Assembly (NCBI GenBank): GCA_963729365.1
Contig: CAVSNQ010000024.1
Span: 62,001 to 126,000, forward strand
Source of the DNA: JASHPR01 sp963729365
GTDB taxonomy: Bacteria > Actinomycetota > Actinomycetes > Streptosporangiales > Streptosporangiaceae
DNA length: 64,000 nucleotides
Direction of reading: 5' to 3'
Shown here: positions 8,411 through 17,100 of the stretch, one piece after another
How the letters are laid out: every line of letters starts with the position of its first letter
Position numbering within the stretch: position 1 is the stretch's first letter
Notes under the pieces: generated by a model
What the model was told of the DNA's origin: nothing
Seen by the model: the letters and a program-made list of their open reading frames with translations, nothing else
Database searches by the model: none
Made by a program: the position numbers and the translations under genes

Positions 8411-8518
8411 TGGGCGTGGAGAGTTGGCACTCAGCCTCACGGACTGACTCCAGATGGCACGCGCTCCGGCGTGGCGTTCGCGTGGGTTGAACATGCAGGG
8501 GAGGGCGCCAGCGGTTGA
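6869..8518 (+). CDS. IS481-family DDE transposase
   Basis: The 549-residue frame starts at GTG 6869 behind GGAGGG. The N-terminal helix-turn-helix domains (VTAVARRYGVARQTVHEWLR, then LRRAHPSWGPSRIRWQLEQQ) are followed by an integrase-like catalytic core with Asp in ELWQMDVMGRVF, Asp in QILTDNGKVF and Glu in TTGKVERLHKTM. A beta-rich C-terminal domain ends near PKGRPRRKNSATGNV. The frame does not stop inside the element: it runs over the right inverted repeat (8410) and 36 further codons into host DNA to 8518. The last roughly 55 residues are therefore probably not original. The catalytic triad is intact, so activity is possible. Confidence 0.88.
   Translation: MLVELGVVEQRYRAVLEVLDEGVPVTAVARRYGVARQTVHEWLRRYANEGGLGALADRSPRPDSCPHQMAAEVEARIVGLRRAHPSWGPSRIRWQLEQQGVDPLPGRSSVYRALVRHGLVEARKRRRRREDYRRWERGRSMELWQMDVMGRVFLTDGQEVKIVTGIDDHSRFLVCAKAVVRATARPVCQALAEALRIHGVPEQILTDNGKVFTSRFGPGPGPVKFDQICAGNGIRHLLTAPYSPTTTGKVERLHKTMRAEFFTPKDRVFATIGELQDALDAWVAEYNTARPHQSCGGRPPAERFALADRAVAADGAAIAPAPVAKPVPGKRPAGVSRWVNAHGKISLAGFSYHVGATYAGEPVEVVVAGGLVDILHAGVVVATHAQRLREDQADRKPRARVARRARDATAGLTVTRLADGGGVVSFAGTPYACGRRWARTAIDVSIVAGSVQLSRDGKVIRVHPIRHDRSRELGAFANPKGRPRRKNSATGNVALRSCRLGTGTHLSPRYRYLTWAWRVGTQPHGLTPDGTRSGVAFAWVEHAGEGASG
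8411..8425 (+). repeat. 15-bp target-site duplication, right
   Basis: Exact copy of 6667-6681, directly after the ACA terminus of the IS481-type element. The following 250 bases up to 8675 show no recognisable gene. Confidence 0.9.
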
Positions 8519-8675
8519 TGCCGGCCGCGGGCCCCGTGCACGAGCAAGGCCGTCTGGCCAGAAGCTCGGGTCCGTAACCCGTGGCCGGCGGGTATCACCG
8601 GACGGGCTGGCATCTGCGCCCGCCAGGCTCGTCCGGGTGCTGGCGAGGACTACCGGGGTGCCCTCAGCATGAACG

Positions 8676-9245
8676 TTACTGGCGGGCAGTCGCGGCCTGC
8701 GCCGCGCCTGTGACCTCGAAGCCGGCACGCTCATAGAAGGGGATGGTACGCGGATTCGGAGTCTCGAGGTAAGCGGGCAGATGGCTCCGGTCGACCGCGG
8801 CAAGGCAGGGCCTCAGCAACTCGCTGCCGAGCCCCCGCCCCTGCAGGGCACAGTCCACGCCAAACCACGGCAGGTACCAGTGCGGATACGCCGGATGAGC
8901 CGCCTCCATCTGACCCAGGACGGCGAACACGTCGTCATGCTGACCGGGCGAGACGGTGTCGGCGAGCACGGCGGCGATGGCATCGCCATCTGGCTCAGCG
9001 CCCGGGGCCAGCCACAGCGCGACGGCCGAGTACTCCCCGAGCCGGTAGACGGTCTGCGCGTCAAATGCCCGCCCGCCGAAGGCAGCAAGGAAGGCGGGGA
9101 AGCATGCCAGATACTGCTCCGCGTCCGGATAGAGCCAGCGCTCGACCGGATCAGCCGCGAACGCCACCACGAGCGTGGCCCAGGCTCTCCCCTGATCGCT
9201 CGCCCGCACGGGCAGGAACCTCGGCTCGCTCACGATCTTCACCAT
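8676..9245 (-). CDS. GNAT-family N-acetyltransferase
   Basis: 189 residues. The acetyl-CoA pyrophosphate loop is seen as CALQGRGLGSELLRPCLAAV (about residues 133-152; Q/RxxGxG/A motif), followed by the beta-alpha end LPAYLETPNPRTIPFYERAG, where Asn and Tyr occupy the usual positions. A strand carrying HWYLPWFGVD precedes the loop, as in the common small actinobacterial GNAT group that acetylates small amines or antibiotics. ATG 9245 gives a normal N-terminus (EPRFLPVRASDQGRAWATL). No operon partner is evident; the next gene upstream (RidA) lies 250 bases away on the same strand. The substrate is unknown. Confidence 0.85.
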   Translation of the reverse strand: MVKIVSEPRFLPVRASDQGRAWATLVVAFAADPVERWLYPDAEQYLACFPAFLAAFGGRAFDAQTVYRLGEYSAVALWLAPGAEPDGDAIAAVLADTVSPGQHDDVFAVLGQMEAAHPAYPHWYLPWFGVDCALQGRGLGSELLRPCLAAVDRSHLPAYLETPNPRTIPFYERAGFEVTGAAQAATARQ

Positions 9246-9497
9246 ACGCCCGCCCAGGTCAGGATGACCCGCACGCCACAGCCCGGGCCGCGCCGCCGCC
9301 GCAAGCTAGTGGACCACATCCCCATGACCGATCTCCAGCGACCAGCAGCTGCAGAAGCCTGGCGCGCAGATCGTTCATTACGGCGCACCTTCGCGGCCTT
9401 GCGTCACCGGCCTATCGCCGCTCCTAACGGCGGCGATGCGCGCCGCGATCAAGTCCAAGCTCGATCACTGGCCGGCTTGATTGGCCCGGCTGGCGTG

Positions 9498-9878
9498 TCA
9501 GGTGATGAATGCTGTCATCCGGATCGAGACGAGCAGTCGGGGCAGCTCGACGCCGAGCTTGGCGACGTAGCGGGCCGGTGGCCCGGCCGGGAACCACCGC
9601 GCGTATTCCTCATTCAGCCCGGAGAAGTCGGCCGGGTTGGTGAGCAGTACTCCCACCTCGATGACGTCGTCCAGGCTGGCGCCGCCGGCCTGGAGAATGG
9701 CCTCGCAATTCGTCAGCGCCTGTCGTGTCTGATCTTGGATCGTGTCTCCGGTAAGGCTGCCGGTACTGGGGTCGATGCCGACGATGCCCGAGACGAGCAC
9801 GTGCCCTCCGGCCTTGACTCCCTGGCTGTAAAGCGGCGAACTTGGCGCATCCGCGGTCGTGATGATCTGCCGTGGCAT
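9498..9878 (-). CDS. RidA/YjgF/UK114-family protein
   Basis: 126 residues from ATG 9878, chosen because GGGGAGG lies 7-8 bases upstream; the longer open frame to 10043 has no domain support. Motifs follow the family order: SPLYSQGVKAGGHVLVSGIV, then DQTRQALTNCEAILQAGGAS, then VGVLLTNPADFSGLNEEYAR. The C-terminal signature that usually reads RxxVxVxxLP is present as PPARYVAKLGVELPRLLVSI, with the Arg that binds the substrate carboxylate in place. RidA proteins hydrolyse reactive enamine/imine intermediates of PLP enzymes, or act in catabolic deamination, as cytosolic trimers. No partner gene adjoins it. Confidence 0.85.
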   Translation of the reverse strand: MPRQIITTADAPSSPLYSQGVKAGGHVLVSGIVGIDPSTGSLTGDTIQDQTRQALTNCEAILQAGGASLDDVIEVGVLLTNPADFSGLNEEYARWFPAGPPARYVAKLGVELPRLLVSIRMTAFIT

Positions 9879-10358
9879 GACGGTCCTCCCCGTTTCTCCC
9901 GTGTCAATGCGATAGGGCAGAATCGCAGGTTTCGCTTCCCAGCGCGCTCGTTTGCCGAGCGCAACGCGATCTCGATTGCTGTCACTAGCACTCAGCCGGC
10001 TGCCGAGCCTGCTTCGCCGAGCGTCGGCCACGGGCGTGGGCAAGCCGGTAGCTGCTGGTGCCGGTTGCGATGACCTGCCCGGCGAAGGTGAGCGGCCGAC
10101 GATGGCGGCGCAAGCCGGGTAAGGTCTTGACCCACCCGAGAACGGCTCGTTGCCGCGATGGCAACAGCGAAGCGTTCCTTGCGTTCGGTGAAAACCTCGA
10201 AGAGGACCAGTAACCCCGCTTCGGTGCGCAGAATCTTCCTTCGGGACGCGGCGAGCGGCTAGGGCCTTGAACGACGAACTCGCACGGCGGTTATCTGAAG
10301 CCGCTTCGCAGCCCGGGCGGCGGTGTCCCAGTGCGCGGCTGTGAGCGCGTTCTGGCGG
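9879..10358. other. No recognisable gene
   Basis: About 480 bases without a convincing reading frame on either strand. It lies between the RidA gene and a small membrane peptide gene and may be gene debris. Confidence 0.4.
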
Positions 10359-10463
10359 CTAGCGGCGGCGGCGCAGCATGAACGCCGCGAGGATGCGGTG
10401 GCGCCGGCGCAGCATGAGCGCCGCGAGGATGATGATGACGATGACCAGGCCGATGAGGAACAT
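10359..10463 (-). CDS. Putative 34-residue membrane peptide
   Basis: A short frame starts at ATG 10463 with AAGGAAG suitably placed upstream. It encodes MFLIGLVIVIIILAALML, a clear single membrane span, followed by Arg-rich RRRHR and then a second partial copy of the same motif, ILAAFMLRRRR. At DNA level the last part is a tandem duplication of about 30 bases (10370-10430). The positive-inside tail suggests N-out/C-in insertion in the cytoplasmic membrane. Function is unknown; small hydrophobic peptides of this type occur singly in many actinobacteria, and the call rests only on the ribosome binding site and the hydrophobic pattern. Confidence 0.45.
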   Translation of the reverse strand: MFLIGLVIVIIILAALMLRRRHRILAAFMLRRRR

Positions 10464-10733
10464 GGCTTTGGCTTCCTTGGATGACCCCCTGGGCGCTGGC
10501 CGCCGGGCGGCGGCTGATCCCTGGTGTCTGCATCCCACATTACATCGGAAGTCATTAACTGGCAATTTTATTCTAGAACTTGCGTTAGGTTTTCGGGCTG
10601 GCCGGGGATCGTTCGCCCGGTGGGAGCTACCGGGACCAACAATGTCCCGCCAGTTCGGACAGATACGAACTGCGGGAAGCGCGTGCCCGAGTTAGCGGAC
10701 TGATTTGAACGGGACCGGAAGCTCTTTGGGTGC

Positions 10734-10775
10734 CTGCGGACCAGAAGGCTGGGGGTTCGAGTCCCTCCCAGCGCG
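10734..10775 (+). other. tRNA-Arg 3' half, attachment-site-like remnant
   Basis: From the anticodon loop CTGCGGA (anticodon reads GCG at 10736-10738) a good tRNA-Arg 3' half follows: stem CCAGA, variable AGGCT, T-arm GGGGG-TTCGAGT-CCCTC and acceptor CCAGCGC plus G. The 5' stem TCTGG expected before the loop is missing and there is no D-arm. As with the tRNA-Thr pieces, the break falls at the anticodon loop. Nearby DNA (10464-11198) holds no intact gene. Confidence 0.7.
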
Positions 10776-11198
10776 CTCCGGCAGATGACCGCCGCATCGG
10801 TGAACACGTCCCGGTCGCAGCGAGCACGGCCGCCATGTCCACCGCGCTGATCAGGCGCCCCGCAGGCGAGCTGCGGCGAACCTCGCCAGGTGCAGCCCAT
10901 CCGGGCCGGTGCCGCAGAACGAGTACGCCCGCGCTGGGCTGCCGGCGCAGCAGTGGCCGCACATAGCCCTGCGCTGTCCTCGACGATGCCGGCCAGGACG
11001 CAGGGCACTGCGCCGTGAGCCTGGTCTACGGTGTCTTCATGGTCTGGTCCTTCCGGTTTGGCGGGGGGATGGGACCTAGGCCCCGCCGGGCGCACTCACG
11101 CCCCGGCGGGGCCGCTGTCGCAACGGGCTCGGGTACCGGCACTAGCACTGGGACAGCCGGGCGGGGACGGGTGCGGCACGTGCACGGTCGGCGATCCC

Positions 11199-11590
11199 TC
11201 AGCCGAACCGCATGACCTCGGCTGGTCCGACGGGCCGCGAGATGTTGCCCTCCCGGGCCCGTAGCCGCGGCGGCCTTGCGGGCGTCAGCTTGGAGGCGGC
11301 GGTGGATGGCGTCGCTGACCTGCCGCTTGAGAGCCCGGGGCGCTTCTTTGCGGGTCTTGCCCTCGGCGATCCTCTTGTCGTAGTAGGCCCGGCCGTAGCT
11401 GTGGCGGTGCCGGATCTGGCTGACCGCGGCCATGTGGATGGCATGGTTCAGGCCGCGGTTCCCGCGCCGGGACAGCCGGCGGATCGCCTGGTTCCCCGAC
11501 GACGCCTCAATCGGCGCGGTGCCGTTACGGGCCGCGAAATGGTCCCGGCTGGGGAAGCGGGGCACGTCGGCGACGTAGTGGACCGATGCG
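11199..11590 (-). pseudogene. IS110-family transposase, C-terminal remnant
   Basis: The minus strand encodes the C-terminal (Transposase_20-type) part of an IS110 enzyme: VADVPRFPSRDHFAARNGTA, SSGNQAIRRLSRRGNRGLNH and HSYGRAYYDKRIAEGKTRKE. The N-terminal DEDD catalytic domain, about 200 residues, is absent; DNA upstream of 11590 does not encode it. The end is also shifted: the natural-looking terminus ISRPVGPAEVMRFG is in another frame, while the long frame continues to 11026 with unrelated Pro/Arg-rich sequence. It is a dead fragment. Confidence 0.8.
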
Positions 11591-11726
11591 ATTCGGGTGG
11601 TGGCCCTGCGCGCAACTTCTGGTTCTGGCACCCCCGCAGTCCACGTCAGATGGACTGCACGCATGTCCAGGCCGCAGCCTCAGCCTGGTGATGTCGGCAT
11701 CGACGCCGTGCTGCGATGATGCAGGC

Positions 11727-11915
11727 ATGGCTGCCCTGACGCTAAAGGAGATAGCAGCAAAGATTGCCACGGCTGAGAGCGGTTTTGCCGCGGCAACGTC
11801 GCAGTACGACCGGAACGTGTTCGCCCAGATCCGTGACGAGTACAAGCGCTACGCCGCGGACCGCGCCAAGGAGATGGCAAAGCAGGCTGCTGCGGCGAAT
11901 TCTCCCGCATCGTGA
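11727..11915 (+). CDS. Small hypothetical helical protein
   Basis: 62 residues from ATG 11727. It is Ala/Lys-rich and predicted to be almost wholly helical (AALTLKEIAAKIATAESGFA, FAQIRDEYKRYAADRAKEMA). No domain is recognised. A weak purine-rich stretch precedes the ATG. It could be a free-standing small protein or the remains of a longer one, as the surroundings are rich in fragments. There is no operon context. Confidence 0.4.
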   Translation: MAALTLKEIAAKIATAESGFAAATSQYDRNVFAQIRDEYKRYAADRAKEMAKQAAAANSPAS

Positions 11916-12202
11916 CGACATCGCATCGTCGTGGTGTGTGCTTGTTGCCTGGGCGCCCCGGCGGCCGCGCCGAACGGCGGATCTCGCGCGGCTAATCACT
12001 GGCGCTCGGCCAGTCTCTGTGGCGGTCCAACGATCTTCGGCAGGTCTCGCCAACAAGATCACCTCGGCCTCCCGTCACCCTCAGTCGACGGCACCCATGA
12101 GGGCCGTCGAAGCTTCGCTTCGATCTGTGAAGTCCATGGGCTATCGAAGCAATCGGACTTGCAACCCTTTCATCGAAGATCAGTTCGCGGCATCCTCTGA
12201 GG

Positions 12203-13066
12203 GTGGGACCGAAGTCTGCAGTCGCGGTGAGCTGTCTGCTGGTGACCTGCCTGTGCGCAGCGTGCGGGCCGGCAACGCCACCTGCGCCTTCGACACCACC
12301 GGCCACTATCACGCCGCCGCCGACTTCGGCTGCGGCGCCGGTCAGGACCGCCACTGTTCCGCCGCCGACGGCGACTGACCCTCCGACCACGGCCCCGGCG
12401 CCCACATCGCGGTGCCCGGGGTACCCTGCGGCCACCTACGGCATCGACCCGAACCAGGTCGCCGACACCGGAGGCGGTGCGCAGCTGGTCACCGTCGTCG
12501 CCCCCGCAACATCGAGCTGGGCCGCGACCTTTACGGCCTGGGCCAGGGGAGCCAGCGGCTGCTGGAGCCCGATGTCGTTTGCCGGGCAGCCCGCGCAGCC
12601 CTTCCGGGCCCAGACGGGCTACGGTGGCCTGCTGCCCATCGCACAGCGCGTGCCCGGCGACTGGGCGACCCCCACCGGCCTGTTCCCGTTCGGCACGACC
12701 GTCTATGGCAACTCGACCATGAGCCCGGCCACCGGCTACCCCTACCATCACCTGGTGTGTGGTGACTGGTGGGACGAGCAGCCCGGCAGCCCGGCCTACG
12801 ACACCTTCCAGCATGTGCCCTGCGGGATCGCCCCGCCCTACGGCGACGATTCCGAAGCCCTCTGGACCGAGATCCAGCCCTACCAGCATTTCATCGACAT
12901 CAAGATGCCCCGCCCTCCGGACAACGGAGCCGGCATCTTCCTGCACGACGACATGCCAGAGGGGTACACCGAAGGCTGCGTGGCCCTGCCCAATGCTGAG
13001 CTTGATGCCGTGCTCGGGTGGCTGAACCCCGCCGACACCCCGCACATCCTGATCGCCGTCGGCTGA
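12203..13066 (+). CDS. L,D-transpeptidase family (YkuD-like) exported protein
   Basis: 287 residues from GTG 12203. The N-terminus is a signal sequence ending in LVTCLCAAC; Cys21 could be lipidated, although position -3 is Cys, not the usual Leu/Val. A Pro/Thr-rich linker (residues 23-70) leads to the catalytic domain. The active-site block is GIFLHDDMPEGYTEGCVALP with His248 and nucleophile Cys259, matching the HxnTxGC pattern of L,D-transpeptidase-like enzymes. These act on peptidoglycan stem peptides outside the membrane, or are close relatives of unknown specificity. The WDEQPGSPAYDTF segment is typical of an actinobacterial subgroup. It stands alone; no promoter or partner is evident. 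Confidence 0.82.
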   Translation: MGPKSAVAVSCLLVTCLCAACGPATPPAPSTPPATITPPPTSAAAPVRTATVPPPTATDPPTTAPAPTSRCPGYPAATYGIDPNQVADTGGGAQLVTVVAPATSSWAATFTAWARGASGCWSPMSFAGQPAQPFRAQTGYGGLLPIAQRVPGDWATPTGLFPFGTTVYGNSTMSPATGYPYHHLVCGDWWDEQPGSPAYDTFQHVPCGIAPPYGDDSEALWTEIQPYQHFIDIKMPRPPDNGAGIFLHDDMPEGYTEGCVALPNAELDAVLGWLNPADTPHILIAVG

Positions 13067-14191
13067 CCTACCGGAAACCAGCGATCGTTGCCTCGGGTCC
13101 GGTGGACGGTAGCGAGCCGAGAACGAAACGAGAATCGGCGCGGTGGCCACCCTGACCTTCCGGCTGGCCGTGTCCTGGGCCGCGGGCGCCCAGCGGGCCG
13201 GCTGTCTGGCGCTGCGCACGCCGTGCCCGGCGCCGAATACTGCTGCGCAGCGCCTGGTACTCCGCCGCTGGCTCGTAGCCACCGATGCTTATGTGCAGGC
13301 TCAACGCGCTACTTTCGGCATGACCGAGCCGACGGGCTGGCAAGCGACAGCGACGTACGCATATCGCTCAGATCTGCGAACAGCACGGACGACACCGTCA
13401 CACTCAGGAGGCCGCCCAGATCGGCGCTCGGCGAGCGTTCTCCCTGACCCTTTCCATCACACAGCGTGACGCCGTCTATCAACGTAGCCCGATGTCGGCC
13501 GCCAACTCGATGCGGCGTGACTGGCCTGGAGACCGCCGTCGGGGGTGCCCATTGATGCTGCGAACGAACGGCCCGGCCACCCGGTGGCTGGATCCCGTCT
13601 GACCTGGCAAGCGCCCTATGCGGCGAGCATTCTCTGGACAGGACGGCGATGAATAAATATTCATCAGGCCGGACGGCTGCATGTTGAGCCGACCGCCGGT
13701 CTGCTGGCTGCCAATATCGCGAAGGTCCCTTTGATAACCGCGCGCCGACGATATGCGTGACAACATGGTCGTCAGCGTGGCCGCCCCATACGTGCCTGAA
13801 CGGGGAGTTCGGGGCGCCGTGGCCGTACGATCCGGCGGTCACAGCCGCTGGGCTGCCGACGGTGGCTGGCCCGTGCTATGTGCTTGCTTCGGCGTGGTGC
13901 AACGCGTCGCGGACGTGTGTGAGGCCGCCGGGTGGGTAGCGGTGAGCCAGGTCGGTCAGCATGAATCGGCACACCCAGCTGCGCGCCCAGCCCGAGATCG
14001 TGTCCAGGTCGGCTGTCTCGGTCCACCCGTGCTAGCGCGTGTGAGGTATTTCTGCCCGGGGCGTCTGTTGAGGAGGCCTTCGGCTGACCATACGACGGTG
14101 GCCGGATAGCCACTCGCCCGCAGGCGGCTTGGGTGAGCGCTGATCAGCTTATGATTGTGACCCACCTGCGATCTACGCGAACATCGTCAGT
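13067..14191. other. About 1.1 kb with no recognisable gene
   Basis: Neither strand gives a frame with a recognised domain. One AT-rich palindrome (13648-13665) stands out, and a possible -10 box TATGAT at 14150-14155 lies 37 bases before the LAL regulator start. Otherwise nothing is seen. Confidence 0.5.
13648..13665. promoter_or_regulatory. AT-rich palindrome, operator-like
   Basis: GATGAATA and TATTCATC form perfect 8-bp arms around AA. The site is strikingly AT-rich for its surroundings and resembles a dimeric repressor site, but no start codon is close enough to assign a target. Confidence 0.35.
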
Positions 14192-17100
14192 ATGAGTCAG
14201 CGCGTGACCAGCCCTGTCATGGTCGGCCGTGACGAAGAGCTGGGCCGGTTGCTGGCCGTACTGGAAGTGGCCGGGCGCGGAACGGCGGCCTCCGCGCTGC
14301 TGGTAGCGGGCGAGGCCGGCGTGGGCAAGACACGGCTGGTTGACGAATTCACCGAACGGGCGCGCCGCGATGGCACGTTCGTGCTGGTCGGCGCGTGCCT
14401 CGATGTCGGCGAGACGGCCGCGCCGTTCGCGCCGGTGGCGGAGGCATTCCGGTCGCTGCCCGCCGTTATGGATCCCGCGGAACTCTCCGAGGTGCTCGGG
14501 GGCAGCGCAGAACAGCTCGCCCGCATCGTGCCAGCGCTAGGCCAGCGGCCGGGCCACCTGCCTGCATCAGACGGTGCCCTGTTTGAGCACGTCCTGGGCG
14601 TGCTGGAGAGGCTGGGCGGGCACGGGCGCGTGGTTCTGGTGGCCGAGGATGTGCACTGGGCGGGTCGGTCAACTATCGAACTGCTGAACTTCCTGATTGG
14701 TAACCTGCGTGGGCCGGTGCTGATCCTGCTCACCTGCCGCGACGACGAGCCGAGCGGTCCGAGCCCGGCGCTGCGGTCGTTCCTGGCTGAGCTGGACCGC
14801 GGTGGCCGCACCGAGCGGGTCCGCCTCGGCCGGCTGGCCGACCCCCAGGTGGCCGAGCTCGTCGCCGCGATAACCGGAGGCGAGCCGAGCCGGCGCCTGG
14901 TGGACACGGTCCGGTCACGATCCGACGGTAACCCGTTCTTCGCCGAGGAAGTGCTGGCCGCAAGCGCCGACGGGCTCGCGCTGCCGACCGAGCTGCGCAA
15001 CCTCGTGCTGGTCCGGATGCAGGCCCTGCCGACGGGATCCTGGCACGTGCTCCGCGCCGCTGCGGTAGCCGGGCGCAGGGTCGAACACAGCCTGCTGGCC
15101 GGGGTCACCGGCTTGGCAGAGCCGAAACTGCTGGCCGCGATGCGCCAGGCCGTGGAGCATCACGTGCTGACCGTGGACGGTGCGGTCTACGTCTTCCGGC
15201 ATGCGCTGGGCCAGGAGGCGGTCTACGCGGACATGCTGCCGGCCGAGCGGTCGGCGCTGCACGGGAAATACGCGGCGGCTCTGGCCGACCGTGCTTCCCA
15301 GCGGGATCAGGCCAGCGCGGAAGAACTCGGTCAGCTCGCTCATCACTGGCACGCCGCCGGCAACTGGCATGGGGCGCTGCTGGCCTCGATCGACGCCAGC
15401 CGCGCCGCGCAGCGCGCCACGGCATACCCCGAGGCATACGCGCATGATCAACGAGCGCTTGCCCTGTGGGACTTGATCCCAGCGGCGGCCGCCACCAGCC
15501 CGGTGGACCTCACTGGACTGCTGCAGCATGCCGCCCAGATGGCAAGCCTGGCCGGGCACGCCGAGCGGGCGGTCAGCCTGGCGCAGCGCGCGGTCAGCAG
15601 TGCCGGGCCCGCAGCGGAGCCGCTGGCGGCTGGATCGCTGCGTATGCAACTCGCTGCGTACCTATGGGAGGCGGGCGACACCGCGGGTGCGCTGGCCGAG
15701 CTTCGCCAGGCGGCTGAGGCAGTGCCGGACGATCCGCCGTCCACCGAGGCAGCCGGGATCGAGGCGCAGCAAGGGCGATTGCTGATGCTGCGGGGATGCA
15801 CCCGCGAGGCAGCAATACATGCCCTACGGGCCGTCGCGCTGGCGCGTGCCGTGCGGGCGGACGATGCGGAGGCCTCGGCGCTAGGCACCCTCGCCGCGGC
15901 GGCCGCCGCGCGGGGCCGGCCCGACGAGGCGGTCGACCAACTGCGCCGGGCCGCCCGCCTGGCGGCCGGTCAGTCCGACATCGCGGGCCTGCTGCGGCTC
16001 CGGCAGAATTTGGCCGCTACGTTGTGGACGAGCGGACGCTGCGCGGACGGTGCCGACGTGGCTGTGGCGGGCGCCAAGGTGGCGCTGGAGGCTGGTTTGC
16101 GGACTCAGGCGGGGATGCTGCTGGCCAACGCCGGGGCAGCGCTGGTCCGCATCGGCCGCTGGGACGAGGCCGACAGGTTTCTCGAGATGTCCGCTGACGT
16201 CGTCTCCCCGTACACGCTCGGCAGCACGTATCACCTGCTTCAGCGGTCACTGCTGCGGTTGTGGCAGGGTGAGGTGGCACTAGCCCGCGCCGACCTGGCG
16301 CGCATCCTGCAGAACTTTCCGGATCTCGATCCCCAGCTCGCATGTCCCGTCTACACCCAGCTGGCGGAAGTGGCGCTCTGGAATGACCGGCCCGGCGAAG
16401 CGCGTGAGGCGGTCACCACCGGACTGCGCGCGGTCGAGGGGAACGACGATCCCGCGTACGTCATGCCGCTGTGCCGGGCCGGCCTGGCGGCGGTGGCCGC
16501 GGAAGTGCGGCGGCCCCGTATCCACCGCGACCACGCCGGTCTCAGCCAATCGCGCCGGGCGGCCGACCAGCTGATCGAGACGGCACGCGCCATCGCGGCC
16601 CCGGCCGATACCAAGTTGACCCCGGTCACCGAGGCTGAGCTGCTGACCGCAGAGGCCGAGTACGCCCGCGTAATCGGCGGTGACGCGGCAGCCCGATGGG
16701 ACGAGGCGGCCACCGCGTGGGCTGAGCTACGCTATCCATTCCTCCGGGCGTACGCCCGATGGCGCCAGGCCGAGCTTGAGCTCATAGAGGGCACGCGCGC
16801 TTCGGCCTCTGCTCTCCTCGCCGAGGCGTGGCACACGGCTGCATCACTGCCCGCTCAGCAGCTGCGACAAGAGATCGAGGCGCTGGCCGCCCGGGCCCGC
16901 ATCACGCTGCCCAGCCCTCAGCGACCCGTGGCTGACTGGCCAGAACCCGGTGCAGGCCTGGGGTTGACCAGCCGCGAGCTCGACGTGCTGCGGCTCCTCG
17001 CCGCGGGCCGGACCAACCGGCAGATCGGGGCGGAGCTTTTCATCAGCCCCCGTACCGCCGGTGTGCATGTGTCACACATCCTGGCCAAGCTAGGCCTGGC

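Noticed and set aside
10568..11095. Minus-strand frame containing LGGTRTPSLLVRR
   Set aside because: The motif is the antisense of the tRNA-Arg 3' half; no other domain was recognised.
12170..13282. 370-codon minus-strand open frame
   Set aside because: Antisense of the L,D-transpeptidase gene, whose signal peptide and active site are evident.
13309..14113. Several overlapping open frames of 100-180 codons
   Set aside because: No ribosome binding sites, no domains, and composition typical of non-coding GC-rich DNA; left as gene-free.
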